The notes below the pieces were generated by a model that ran no database searches, was not told the origin of the DNA, and saw only the letters and a list, made by a program, of their open reading frames with translations. A stretch of DNA of 64,000 nucleotides from Hemileia vastatrix. Its lineage: Eukaryota > Basidiomycota > Pucciniomycetes > Pucciniales > Zaghouaniaceae. Location of the stretch: positions 8,047,501 through 8,111,500 of the forward strand of contig JASXTE010000019.1 of assembly GCA_030280995.1 (NCBI GenBank), written 5' to 3'. Below, piece by piece: positions 12,201 through 22,283 of the stretch; within the stretch, counting starts at the first letter, position 1; each line of letters starts with the position of its first letter. The position numbers and the translations under genes were made by a program.

Positions 12201-12885
12201 TCGTCCTCTTCATCTTCGAGAGAATCTGTCGAGGGGATACCTGTATTGAGAGAGCAGAATTCAATTACTTCGAGGCAATTTAAATCCTCTTTGAGTGAAG
12301 TCATCGAGCTAGAAGGGTTAGCCAATTGCTCATTTAAAGAAGGTACAGATGCTTGCAAGTCATCTGGCAGAGACTTGTCCTCTAGCAGGACGTTGTCAGG
12401 CGGGTTGTTTAACTCCCTATTGACCTGCATTGAAGAATCAGAAATATACTTAGAGCGTGGGGTGATCAATCCCCTAGTCCAATCAATTTCGGGATTCCAA
12501 TGCGTTAAAAAGTCATGGCCAAGAATGGTATCGTCCATCCTTGGGGCGTCCAAGACTGATAATTCCCACTCAAAGGGGGGAAAGTTTGGAAAGTTGAAAA
12601 CCCATAAAACTTTCTTACTTACCCAATATTTGGGTTCCTCTGATTCGACCAAATAGATGGGAGTTCGATCGATATCTGTAAATGTTAGTTGAAGCTTCTC
12701 GGCAAAAGATAAACTAACAAAAGAAATTGAAGCTCCAGAGTCTATAAGACAACTGAAGGGGATATCCTCCTTAAAAAGAATGAATCTCAAGCAGTTTAAG
12801 GCAACTCCAGTCCTTAAGACATGGAGTTTCTGTGCACTGGGAGAGATAAGATAGTTTGCTTTGCACACAAGTAAACTATCTACTA
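9257..12885 (-). pseudogene. A1 pol: protease, reverse transcriptase, RNase H, integrase, chromodomain (broken)
   Basis: Read in the -1 frame from the end of gag. Protease has LIDSGAS (12744-12764). Reverse transcriptase has LCVDYRKLN, but the catalytic YLDD is YLDN (11615-11626) and seven codons including the VMPFG block are missing near 11700. RNase H has VETDASDYAIAG; integrase has a His/Cys zinc part, MDFISQLP, DRGSLF and HPETDGQTERVNQ with the D, D, E residues; the C terminus is a chromodomain (EWEVSRILDSR, YLVEWEG, SWEP). In-frame TGA codons lie at 12098, 11762, 9860 and 9656. The chromodomain would target integration to modified chromatin in an active relative. Confidence 0.9.
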
Positions 12886-12892
12886 GTTTTTT
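12850..12892 (-). promoter_or_regulatory. -1 ribosomal frameshift site of A1 (slippery heptamer and hairpin)
   Basis: The minus strand has A AAA AAC (12892-12886) in the gag frame, directly followed by the gag stop TAG and, after 5 nt, an 8-bp stem GATAGTTT/AAACTATC (12880-12873 and 12857-12850) with a 15-nt loop that can pair further. Slipping one base back enters the protease frame with no stop. Canonical layout; conserved in A2 at 59100-59142. Confidence 0.85.
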
Positions 12893-14070
12893 GACTTCGA
12901 ACTAGTACCTTCTCTTTCCTTCAACTTTACACAGTCTTCCAACTTGTGCCTACCCCCACAATACATACATAACCCATTATCAGCTCGTCTCTTCCTCTCA
13001 GCTTCTTTAAGTTCCCCTTTAGGATCCAGTACTTTGCTGATATTGCCTGGGGTCGAGCCTTTTGGTCGAGGTTTATCCTTTGCCTTATTGGGTTTGGGTT
13101 GAGTCGAGGAGGATTGATTTGGTCGTGGGTGTGAAGAAGGTCCCGATTTAAAATTTAGGCCTTGAGATTTGTTGGCATATCGACGATGTTGAAGTCGTCC
13201 TTGATAAACGCCCTCAAGTTCGAGGGTTTGATCCATTAAGTCCGTTAAAGTAGTCATTTTTTGACCGTGAAGATTTAATTGATCTAGAATCCTCGAAGGA
13301 AGTCCTTTCTTGAAATGATACTTAAGGGCAGCATCATTCCAACCTACTCAAGTTTGAAGTGCTCTGAAGTTCAAGATATATTCAGAAGCTTTACCATTAT
13401 CACTCATGCGAAGAAAATCAAGTTCAATTTCCGCGTTGTCCGTTTCATTAGGGTCCCCAAACAACGTAAAAAGTTGGTCCTCAAACTTTTCCCAATTATT
13501 GATAAGTAAGTGGGTTTCTGTCGAAGAGAGCATGAGTAGATAAGGTTCAAACCATCTTGCTGCTTTTCGGGCTAGGAATGAAGAAGCGTAAACAACCTTT
13601 GATTGGTCGCTGTTAATGGTTCGAGGGTCATTATGGAACAGTAGCTTGCAGGTTTGCAAGAAGGGTCGCAATCTGTCAGGGTGATCTCCGTCAAATTTGT
13701 CAGGAGATTTAATAGAAGGAGTTTTGAACTTAGATCCCTCTGAAGATGTTGGATTTGAAAAGGTTTTCATGAAGAGTTTCATGAAATCTTCCAGAGAGTT
13801 AGATGGTCCCGGTTCTGAGGATTGGCCAGAAGGGTGATTGGCAGGGGCGGATGGTGCCTCATGCATTGTATCCTCTCCGTCTTCTTCATCACTAGAATCC
13901 TCAAAATCTTGTGGAATGTCTTCTACAGATTGAACTGAATGTTTCCGTTCCCTAAGGTTGAGTGGTTCCAAAGAGTGAGTGCGAGAAACAGACCTTGTGG
14001 CTGTTGGCCTGCCTCTAGCGCGAGCTCTAGTAGTAGCGCCCGTAGGAGGAGTGCGTTGAACAGGTGCCAT
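12883..14070 (-). CDS. gag: A1 gag (one internal TGA)
   Basis: Starts at ATG 14070 (MAPVQRTPPTG) and ends with TAG at 12883. An Arg/Thr-rich N terminus is followed by an acidic Ser-rich stretch, a capsid-like domain (SPDKFDGDHPDRLRPFLQTC, then ARWFEPYL, then LFGDPNE) and a zinc knuckle CMYCGGRHKLEDC. The knuckle is C-x2-C-x3-H-x4-C, one residue shorter than the retroviral type. One TGA at 13348-13350 interrupts the frame; A2 has CAA there, and both can derive from CGA. Gag would form the virus-like particle and bind RNA. Expression of pol depends on the frameshift site at its end. Confidence 0.9.
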
Positions 14071-14126
14071 TTAAAATTTTAGAAACACCTAAAAGGACGT
14101 AGTATTGCAAAGAATGAGAACTACGG

Positions 14127-14140
14127 AGAATTAAATTATA
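14127..14140 (-). promoter_or_regulatory. A1 primer-binding site complementary to its own RNA 5' end
   Basis: The minus strand reads TATAATTTAATTCT one base after the 5' LTR. It is an exact 14-nt complement of AGAATTAAATTATA at 14480-14467 in the same LTR, about 36 nt downstream of the start of the TATA box (14516-14510). This matches the self-priming layout known for Tf1 of fission yeast. Confidence 0.8.
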
Positions 14141-14141
14141 C

Positions 14142-14916
14142 TGTCACCAGACGACCTACGCACAAGGTGGAGGATGTTCCTGTAAGTGAGATGAGGGATT
14201 TTAGAAACTTCTTCGAAGCACAGAGGAATGATTCGAGGAAATGATTCGAAGGTCACTCGAAGTAATAGCTATAGGTTCGAGGTTCGTTCGAGAAGAATTA
14301 TAAACTAGTTCCAAGGTAATAATAATTCTTAAAATCTCACGAAGGGTTGGAAACTCAATAAGCAAAGATTTAGGATTTAGAAATGAATATTGAGAAAGTA
14401 AAAGAAAGATACAATAACAATGATTTAACTTTTAAGGATTTACCACTATTAATGTAAATACGATATTATAATTTAATTCTAAGGAATATAGAACCAAATA
14501 CCCAACTCCTTTTATATCCTTTGTTCCTCCTCGCATTGACCTCCCTTCCATCGCACCATTCCCATTCCATTGACCATTACTAACAAACACTTAGGCCCTC
14601 TTCACTAAATATCCGTCCATGCTCAATTTACCCCTTTTTAATTAATTAACAAAACTTTAATGAAAAAAACTACTACTGTACTATTTCGTTGAACCTAGCG
14701 CTGTGCGTCGCTTATTGAAAAGGATCAAGGTACCTCATTGGGAGATTGATTAATTTAGATTTAGAGTTTAGGCTAGCGCAGTTAAATAGTAAGTACACAA
14801 AGGAAAATCGCAGTTGCTATGGAGAATTGCTTTCTGCGCTTCGAGTATAGATTTAGGACTCGATATTATTGATTTAATGAGTTGATTTCGCCTCAAGTGT
14901 CACGTGGCACGTGACA
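14142..14916 (-). repeat. 5' LTR and promoter of A1
   Basis: 775 bp. In element orientation it starts TGTCACGTGCCACGTGACA, a near-palindrome with two CACGTG boxes. It contains GGATATAAAAGG (14519-14508) as TATA box, and the transcript start is inferred at about 14480-14486. It ends next to the primer-binding site. Confidence 0.93.
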
Positions 14917-14921
14917 GTATC

Positions 14922-16058
14922 TAAGTATGATTTACTAGTAATATTAATTGAAAAACTACCTATTGATAAATTATTTGGTGATTAAACCTTAGGGGAAGAC
15001 TAATAAAATAGTTATGCTTACTGTTAACTCACAATATTTAGTTTGGTGTGTGCTAGTAGTGGAAAATAGGTTAACAAAATATATTTATAGCTAATATAAA
15101 TATAATATCAATTTATAAATTCTTTAAGATATATTTTTATATGATATTATTTATTTTATAATTTTTATTTAAGCTTTAGTAAGTAAGTGATGTCCAATAA
15201 CTGGTCATATCCTCCCTTACTTATACCAAAATCCATCAGAGTGCACAAACCTTGAATCCAGATGATGTCACTGCTACCCCTGGCAATTAAAGCACTGTGA
15301 GGGCCCATAAACTCCCCATGAACCTCACTTCAAGAATTTTTAACACCCAGATCTCCATTAAGGACCTTCTATCACAATTAGTGATATCATTAACCCATAC
15401 CATAAATAGAGAAAACAGATAAAAGCAGATACCATATAGAAACAGGTAAAATAACTCATCCAAAGATTATAGAATGAAACGCAAAGAAAATAAAGGAACC
15501 AAATCAACTTTCCAAGCCCCCAAAAACATCCCCTAGCATCCATATTAGGCCAGTAATCATATCCCAACCCATAAATTGGTGATAATCCATCAAAGGAAGC
15601 AGATTAAGTTGCCCAACTGGATATATGCGCCTGGAAAAGGTGTATATGCTTGTGCAAGCATTTTTAGTCCATTGAATACATCCATATGACCTAAAATAAG
15701 CAGAAAAATAAAGCTCATAGGATATTTATAGGTTTAAACCCACATATTGACCTATATATACATTATATAACTACAAATTTTACTAAATATGAGGTTTATG
15801 CATACATATAAGCTTATGTATGTTTCTAGTTACTTAATATCACTTAATATAAATATAGTTTGGTTACATTAGCATCTTAATAAGTATTATAGAGCTATAG
15901 ATAAGCTATTTAAACTTAAATAATTCATACAAAAGTGTAATAAATATATATATAAGCAGAATAACTATATATATAAGTATTATAACCATAATTTTTACTG
16001 ATAAGCTTAATGCCATTAAGTTTATCTTATTTCAGCCCTGGGAATACCTAGGCTAAAA
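14922..16058 (-). repeat. B1 5' LTR, remainder after the A1 insertion
   Basis: Homologous to 53700-54837, the 3' LTR of B4, and continuous with 6455-6474 once A1 is removed. It ends CCTAGGCTAAAA where B4 has CCTAGGCTGACA. Short frames on its minus strand recur in B4 only because the LTR recurs. Confidence 0.85.
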
Positions 16059-17624
16059 TATTCCCACTTGGCTTCTATTGGATAATTACATGACTGAATT
16101 TTATTGATTTTTTCTTTGTCATAATCCTTCCCTCCTTTCACATCACATGACCCGGAATTTCCAATTCAGGAACACAAAAAGGAATTTTCGATGCAGAGAT
16201 TGTTAACCTATATTCTTAAATTCTTAAAAATAATATCTCTAGAGTTATTTCATCTACCAGAAAACCGCTTTATACCAGTTTTCTCCTTTAACACCTCATT
16301 ACCATAATTGGCAGTTAGACCTTTAATTCCTCCATCATCAATAAAAATACCAAAATGAGTAGGGACTTCAGATTTTACAATCCAAACCATATGTTCCTGT
16401 GAAAGTGAGAGAATATGAGAGGATGAGATATCATATTGAGATATAATAATACAAATATAATGCAATTTTGAGTCTGGTAGCTGATCCAAAGCAAAGAAAA
16501 AGGGGGAACTGGGGAGATTCATATGACAATGATCAAAAATGAAGAAGAAGTGAAGAAGATCAATTGTAAGTGTATGAATATTGGAATGATTAAGAGATGG
16601 TAGGTCACATTTCTCACTCAAATTAATAAGCCCTTAAGTAATGAGTGGAAAACAATCTGGTTGTTGGCATTTTTGTACCTAGTGCTGACTAATCATGATG
16701 AAGAATGGAAGTGTTTTGATGCATTTTTTAACCCAAAATAAGACATATTTGGTAAAAAATATGCTATTGAAATTAATCTGTTAAGGGTAGGGTTATTTCA
16801 ATTTTTGATGGCAGGTGTGGTACCTTTTTTGTGTCATATTTAGTAAGGCTTGAGACCCCCTAATAAAGATTGATTGAGGAGTGGCCAAAGGCTTATAGAG
16901 ATATTATTACAAGAAATATGATGAGTGAAATTTCTAAAAAGAACCCTTTTTTAGCACCTTTTATTATACATAATGGGGGGGTGTCAGTTCTGGAAAATCT
17001 GTACTTAACTTAAGTGAAGATCTCAAAGTAAATCAGCACTTAAATTTTTCAAAAAAGTCACTTATTTAAAAAATGAGAGTTAGTTATGACCAAAAATTGG
17101 CACTTTTTTCCTGATTATTTTTCACAACCACATTTTGGACACAACATCCCTTTCTTACCAATCTCATCCCTGTCACATGCAACACACTGACCTCCATCCC
17201 CTAATCAATCCTTGGCACACACCCCTCAATTTCAGAATGCATTTCATAACACATATCAAAATGCATATCATAGTGCTTTCATGATGCAATTCTCTTTTCA
17301 GATTCCCCCCACTATCATGCTCTTCACTTATTATTATTTTCTTTCATCAAGGTGTATTATTTTTATTCTTCTTACCATTATCATACTTTTCGTTCCTTCA
17401 CCCTCATGTTTTCTAATATCATCTGTCACTTCTTTTCTTTCTTTTCTCTATTTGCTTTCTCCACCCCTTCTAGGTGAATTTCTTACTTTTTTTTCTTCTT
17501 CTTTGATCATAGTCCATCTTACACTTATCCCAGGTTAGTACTTACAAATATTTATTTTACCTTTCCTTACTCTTACAAAATTTTCTTTCTATTTTGTTTT
17601 ATTTTTTCCCCTTGTTTTACTTTT
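16059..17624. other. Unassigned AT-rich DNA
   Basis: No gene recognised. A 123-codon minus-strand frame at 16250-16621 has no motif I know. A 7-bp G run lies at about 16976-16982. From 17200 to 17560 the plus strand is pyrimidine-rich. Confidence 0.5.
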
Positions 17625-18275
17625 TCATATTACTTTTGGAAACAGTACAAGGAAATTTCCTGACTGTTTCCAAGTGTTTTTGAGGAGTTTTTTTTGCCTC
17701 AAAAATTCTTTGGAAATTTTTTCTAAGCCTTTTCCAGAGCTCTACTGACATTTTATGTTCTTATTACTTCTGAAACAGTATCAGGATGTTTCCAAGAATT
17801 TTCGGTAAGTTTTTTTTGTCTTGGAAACACTTCAGAAATATTTACGAGACATTTCCAAGCATTTTAATTACTTCTTTTTTTTCTTATTTCTTTGGAAACA
17901 GAACCAGGATTTTTCCTGAATTTTTCTAAGCATTTTTGGTAAGTTATTTTTTTGCGTCAGAAATGCGTCAGAATAATTTTTCAAGACTTTTCCAAGCACT
18001 TCAACAACTTTTTCTTTTTTCTTGTTACTTTGGATATATATAACCAGGATTTCTCCTGATTGTTTCCAAGATTTTTGATAAATTTGTTTTTGCCTTGGAA
18101 ACACGTTGGAAACATTTTTGAGACATTTCCAAAAACTTAACTGACTCTTTTTTTGATTTTTTTCCTTAAATTATTTCTTTGGATCGAGTACCAGGATATT
18201 TCCTGAAGCTTTCTGAGTGTTTTGGGTAAGTTTTTCTCTTTCTTTGCCTCAGAAATTTTTCCAAGATGTTTCTGA
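17625..18275. repeat. Degenerate tandem array, about five units of 123-147 bp
   Basis: A recurring block, CCAGGAT(A/T)TTTCCTGA followed by TTTCCAAG, a GGTAAGTTTTT-type T-run, TTGCCTCAGAAA and a second TTTCCAAG, recurs with its CCAGG anchor at about 17648, 17781, 17904, 18044 and 18191. Units are strongly diverged, with short open minus-strand frames in two of them. The array stops where element R starts. Confidence 0.75.
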
Positions 18276-18556
18276 GAATTGTACACCACACAATATGGGA
18301 GGGGGGTGGACTTGCTAGAAAGTCCACAACCTTGGACCCAAACTCACCACAGATTGAACACACATTGAGCTATGGATAAAGGAACCATACAATCAGGGAT
18401 AAACACCACTCAGAAGAACAGTTTTAGGTGAGTTTTCAAGTATAGTTCAGTATGGGTTCAGTATGAGTTCAGTCTGAGTTCCACCTGAATTCTATCTGAG
18501 TTCAGTTTAAGGACTTGCTAGCAAATCCACCCCCTATATTGCATAGTGGTACTGAC
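18276..18556. mobile_element. Element R: about 280 bp with long inverted ends
   Basis: The left end, TACACCACACAATATGGGAG then GTGGACTTGCTAGAAAGTCC, is mirrored by the right end, GGACTTGCTAGCAAATCCAC then CCCCTATATTGCATAGTGGT. The ends match over about 45 bp with a few differences. No coding capacity. The same end cuts B1 at 1766, which supports mobility. The exact termini and target duplication are unclear. Confidence 0.6.
18444..18509 (+). repeat. Six 11-bp tandem repeats inside element R
   Basis: Consecutive 11-mers of the type AGTTCAGTATG, some diverged (AGTTCCACCTG, AATTCTATCTG), fill this stretch next to the right inverted end. Confidence 0.8.
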
Positions 18557-18879
18557 TTTTTTTTCATTTCTTTCCCTTCAGAAAAATTTTTCCATGTCCT
18601 CTTCATCTCTTTCATATTTACTACCCTTTCTTAAATCAACTCATCAAAAAATATATCCTGTTATTCACTCTCATTTATTTCTTCAATTAAATATTTGAAA
18701 GAATCACATAATATTTCTGATGAAAAATCTACAATTTCTGAGGAGAACAGAGTATCATATCAAAAATTAAAATTAATTCAAATGAAACAATGGTGTCAAG
18801 TATACTTTGGTCATCTGGAAAATCTGAATTTTTTATAAAACTTAAATATTTAATAAAAAAAGTTATCTAAAATTATTAC

Positions 18880-19740
18880 TTGAAAAAATCAAGTACATAA
18901 CTTCAACTGGAAAAGGTATTTTGGTTAATATTGTGATTAATCATTATAAACTTCAATTCATTTTAGAGGTTCATTCATTTGATAGAGTTAATGATGAAGT
19001 TTTCAAGAAATTGTCAGATCTTATATTAACTTTATACAAGATGACTTTAGTTCAACAACATTTGAATAAATAAAATATGCTAGGAGGTATTATGATTTGA
19101 CTTGGATGGAAACCTGGTTATGAAAAAGGAAAATATATTGGAAAGATTTTATCATAATTTATTTTGAAGAAACATATTATCTTACCCCAATAATAGGTAT
19201 TTATTTTTTTCTTAAAAACATAACTCTAGTGAAATGAAGGATTATTTAGAAAGATGGAAAATATTAGGATCCTTAAATATGTTTTGGCCAATCAATTTGA
19301 AAAAAAATTTATTTGAGCTTTTGAATATAATAATGAAATAGCCATTAAATTAGGTATACAAAACTTGAAAGATATAGAATGGATATAGCTTTAAGATGAT
19401 TTAATCTTTTTTTCTAACATGATCATCAACATTAGAGAATTATATAACAAGATTCATGTCAATAAAAACAGTTCTAATTTTCTTAAATCAGATATTTTCT
19501 GTTTTATAAATCCCATTACTGGTCATTAAATTCTTTCACCAGCTTTAGTCAAAGGCCATGGAATACACTTCCTGAATCATAAATCTATTATTGACTTTGG
19601 ATTGGGGAATAGAGTTGTGGAAGAAATTTGGAATTCTTCTTAAGATAACTATAAAACAACATGAGATTCTCTTGGATTAAAATCTTGTAAAAAGGTTTAA
19701 TCATCTTGGATTTAAGTTTCAGATCAACCAAAATTTAATT
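18880..19740 (+). pseudogene. Fossil of a TET/JBP-like 2OG-Fe(II) dioxygenase
   Basis: With frame changes and stops removed from consideration, plus-strand text reads LGWKPGYEKGKYIGK near 19100-19145, then NKIHVNKNSSNF near 19448-19483, then FCFINPITGH, then IIDFGLGNRVVEEIWNS near 19595-19650. These resemble, in order, the Gly-Trp entry block, the metal-binding His-x-Asp block (here His-Val-Asn) and the later Ile-Asp-Phe block of TET/JBP oxygenases that accompany fungal KDZ-type transposons. At least four in-frame stops make it non-functional. The match is from memory and has not been searched. Confidence 0.45.
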
Positions 19741-21085
19741 AATAGGCACCCCAAAAAACACCTGGAACCTTCTAGCAGGTGCCGATCCCACAATCCATTT
19801 GTGACACAAGGATAACTCAGATTTGATGCCATGAAAGCTAGAATTCTCAGTGTTCAGTACAAGGCCTTCCAAGAATAATTTCAGCTGAAAAAGAACTGAA
19901 ATATATAAAAGATATGGATTTGAACCTGCTATCAGCTTCACACATTTTTTTTGGTGATGGTAAGTAAAGTGAGATGTGGAGGTTCAAGGAAAAGTAAATC
20001 ATTAGGTAAGGAGGCTAAATATGGTAAATAAAGGATTTCCAAGCATTAATATAATTTTATTAAATTTACAATTAATTTTTAATTAAAGATAATTATCAAA
20101 TTTAAATAATGGGCCATTAGGCCTTGCTGCTGTATAAAGGTGATCATTAAAAAAATTAATTGTTTGAATGAGTTCAAAATATGATTCTATATCAAATGTA
20201 TTGTTTGAATTTGGTCACATTAGAAGATATTGGAAGTTAGTATTCTGAATTCCATTAATTTAAGTTTGTTGATTATCTTTTTTATTTGGTTTACTTATTA
20301 ATTTATTAAATAAAAATGACAATTTGGTAATCCTGACCCCCTACCATAGTGTATTGAAAGGAAGGGTATTGCCTTTTTTTTGTAATTTGGTTGGTAAATT
20401 AAATTTTATATGCATATACAAAAAAAAGTGGAAATTAAAAGATTAAAATATTTAAAAAAACAATTTAATCACAGCCTTTCTTTTAAGAATAAAGGTAGAT
20501 GTTTTATAAATTTACTTTCATGAAGACTTTCATTTAAAATTTAAACTTCTTTGAAAAAATGATATTACAAAGTAATAAAAATCTTTAAAGACTATAAGTG
20601 CACACAAATAAAATATGTCTCTATTCATAGGATGGTAAAAACAAATATAAGTGTTGAATATCAAAAATTTAACTCTTTTTCTTAGAAGCTCAAAAAATCC
20701 CATTGCTAATATCTACCATAAACCAAAATAATTTACTTAGTCCTCTATAGCTTCACTATATAAAATCTATACTAACATCATTATCTACTCAGAAAAATTA
20801 CAGTACATACAACTATAAGCTCACAAAAGTGTTGATGATGGCACAATGTATGATGTAACGTCTTTGAGCTCAATCCAGATACTCAAGGCTAATTTACATC
20901 TACTTGATATTGGAATAATGAGGAAGAAAGAGAGATTATGTAAGAGAACTTCAATATTTTTTATCTATCTTTTATATCTTTGGGTTTGACTTGTATCAAA
21001 TCTTCTAGGCCATCATATAAAACTACTAATACTAAAAAAGTTGTTGATAAAGAAGCTTCACCAGAGAACATATTCACAGAAAAAG
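19741..21085. other. Unassigned AT-rich DNA
   Basis: No coding or structural feature recognised. Stops are frequent in all frames. Confidence 0.5.
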
Positions 21086-21089
21086 AATA

Positions 21090-21226
21090 ATCTCTCTCAA
21101 ACAACAACAATCGGAGGAGGAGGAAAAGAGAGAGATCTCTCTCTCAACAACAACAACGGAGGAGGAGGAAAAGAGAGAGACTCTCTCTCAACAACAACAA
21201 CGGAGGAGGAGGAAAAGAGAGAGATT
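21090..21226 (+). repeat. 45-bp minisatellite, three units
   Basis: Units of the form TCTCTCAACAACAACAACGG then AGGAGGAGGAAAAGAGAGAG, with the CGGAGG anchor at 21112, 21157 and 21201. Each junction forms a GAGAGA/TCTCTC inverted repeat. Its open reading frame is a by-product of the repeat length. Confidence 0.9.
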
Positions 21227-21407
21227 ATAATATATTAAAATTAAAGTAGTTTCATGGACAATAAAATGATAAGAAGATATAATGGTATGATTTTTTATAA
21301 TATAATATGTATCTTATTTATTCGCGTTGAACAGTATAATTTCAAATAAAGGTTTTAATTATCAATAAATTATTTGTATTATTTATGTAAGTCTAATGTA
21401 TATAATA

Positions 21408-21605
21408 GGGAGTATCAAAGTTAGAAATCTTCCATTTCAAAATATCTCTTTTTTCCACCAAATCAACCATGATTATTTTTAAAAGTATGCCATATTGTGC
21501 CCTTAAAACATTTTTTCACTGAGAGTTAATGTCATTCTTGTGGCTTTCTTTTTGTGTTGTGAAATACATTTTCAATAATTATAAATTTTTAACTTTGATA
21601 CCCCC
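21408..21605. mobile_element. MITE copy 1, 198 bp, TA-flanked
   Basis: Starts GGGAGTATCAAAGTTAGAAA and ends TTTTTAACTTTGATACCCCC, an inverted repeat of about 20 bp. TA flanks both sides (21406-21407, 21606-21607). It aligns along its length with the reverse complement of 38165-38361. No coding capacity; TA duplication and size suggest a Tc1/mariner-type MITE. Confidence 0.85.
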
Positions 21606-21607
21606 TA

Positions 21608-22276
21608 ATTTGATAAATTTGAATCAGTAAAAAAGAGATGATCCTAAAACAACATAATAGAAACCATTTTATAGAAAAATGTAATAGAACGTCAATTTTG
21701 TTGAAGTCAAAAAAAATTGATAAATGAATTTAAGTTTTAATATAAAATTAATTTAAGACTGAAACTAAACAATAAATTGAAAGATTAAATTAAGTTTAAT
21801 AAAATAATTATAATTTAATACAAATAACATATTTTAAGTTTAAGTTTATTAAAAAACACAGTTAAACTATCCCTTAAAGTTCTAAATAAATACCAAAGCC
21901 TTTTTCCTTTCTCTCCCTGGCCCCTCTCTAGCTGGCTTCAAGAAAGTTCTGAGTCCCAGTAGTTACATAGACTTAGATCTAAAACTTTTACATGGGTTTA
22001 TTTAATTTATTTTTATGCTTTATTGATGTAATTAGTTTTTTATAAAAATGAAATGAAAATTAAATTAATTAAAATAAAAATGGTTGCATAAAATAAAAAC
22101 AAATTTAAGAACGATAAAATTCATTGCAATATAGTTAATATTATTTACACACAATATAATACTTAAAGTATGAGAAGCTTTAATATTTTAATATTTTAAT
22201 AATTAAATAATTTAATATTTGAGTAATCATTTTAATCAGGCCAGTTTAACTATTTTCAATAAGTTACTGGCTGACA
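21608..22276 (-). repeat. Probable decayed 3' LTR of B3
   Basis: The stretch ends GTTACTGGCTGACA and continues CTCCCTC, like the LTR/internal junction of B4 (GGCTGACA then CTCCCTCACCC at 54830-54847). The remainder is too diverged for me to align, so only the right end is well supported. Confidence 0.4.
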
Positions 22277-22283
22277 CTCCCTC

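Larger units (their letters stand above)
6475..14916 (-). mobile_element. Complete Ty3/gypsy chromovirus copy A1 with an antisense gene
   Basis: 8442 bp between perfect 5-bp duplications GTATC at 6470-6474 and 14917-14921. LTRs are 777 and 775 bp with about 17 differences counted by eye, so insertion is fairly recent. Order on the minus strand: 5' LTR, self-complementary primer site, gag, -1 frameshift signal, protease, reverse transcriptase, RNase H, integrase, chromodomain, AT-rich spacer, then a convergent plus-strand gene (7361-8314), then 3' LTR. The host site lies inside the 5' LTR of B1, as shown by the uninterrupted version at 53680-53710. Several nonsense codons and a dead reverse transcriptase make it non-autonomous now. 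Confidence 0.95.
1767..16058 (-). mobile_element. Ty3/gypsy copy B1: degenerate, 3' truncated, with nested insertions
   Basis: Minus-strand gypsy element of the family that is almost complete at 22284-31900 (B2). From right to left it shows a 5' LTR (6455-6474 joined to 14922-16058), a primer-binding region, the ORF0 region, gag with coiled coil and capsid, protease and the first half of reverse transcriptase, where it is cut by repeat R. RNase H, integrase and the 3' LTR are missing. A solo LTR of family A sits in gag and full copy A1 sits in the 5' LTR. Its LTR ends are TTTCAG and CTAAAA instead of TGTCAG and CTGACA, and the genes carry many stops and frameshifts, so it is old. Confidence 0.8.

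Noticed and set aside
15358..15567. Minus-strand frame similar to one at 54089-54376
   Set aside because: Similarity comes from the shared LTR; the hydrophobic product is short and shows no frame conservation at its ends.
16250..16621. 123-codon minus-strand frame
   Set aside because: No recognisable domain, no support from a second copy, and AT-rich surroundings; not enough to call a gene.
18276..18556. CRISPR-like or tRNA-like structure from palindromes and short repeats
   Set aside because: The 11-bp repeats have no spacers and the palindromes belong to inverted element ends; the DNA is eukaryotic.
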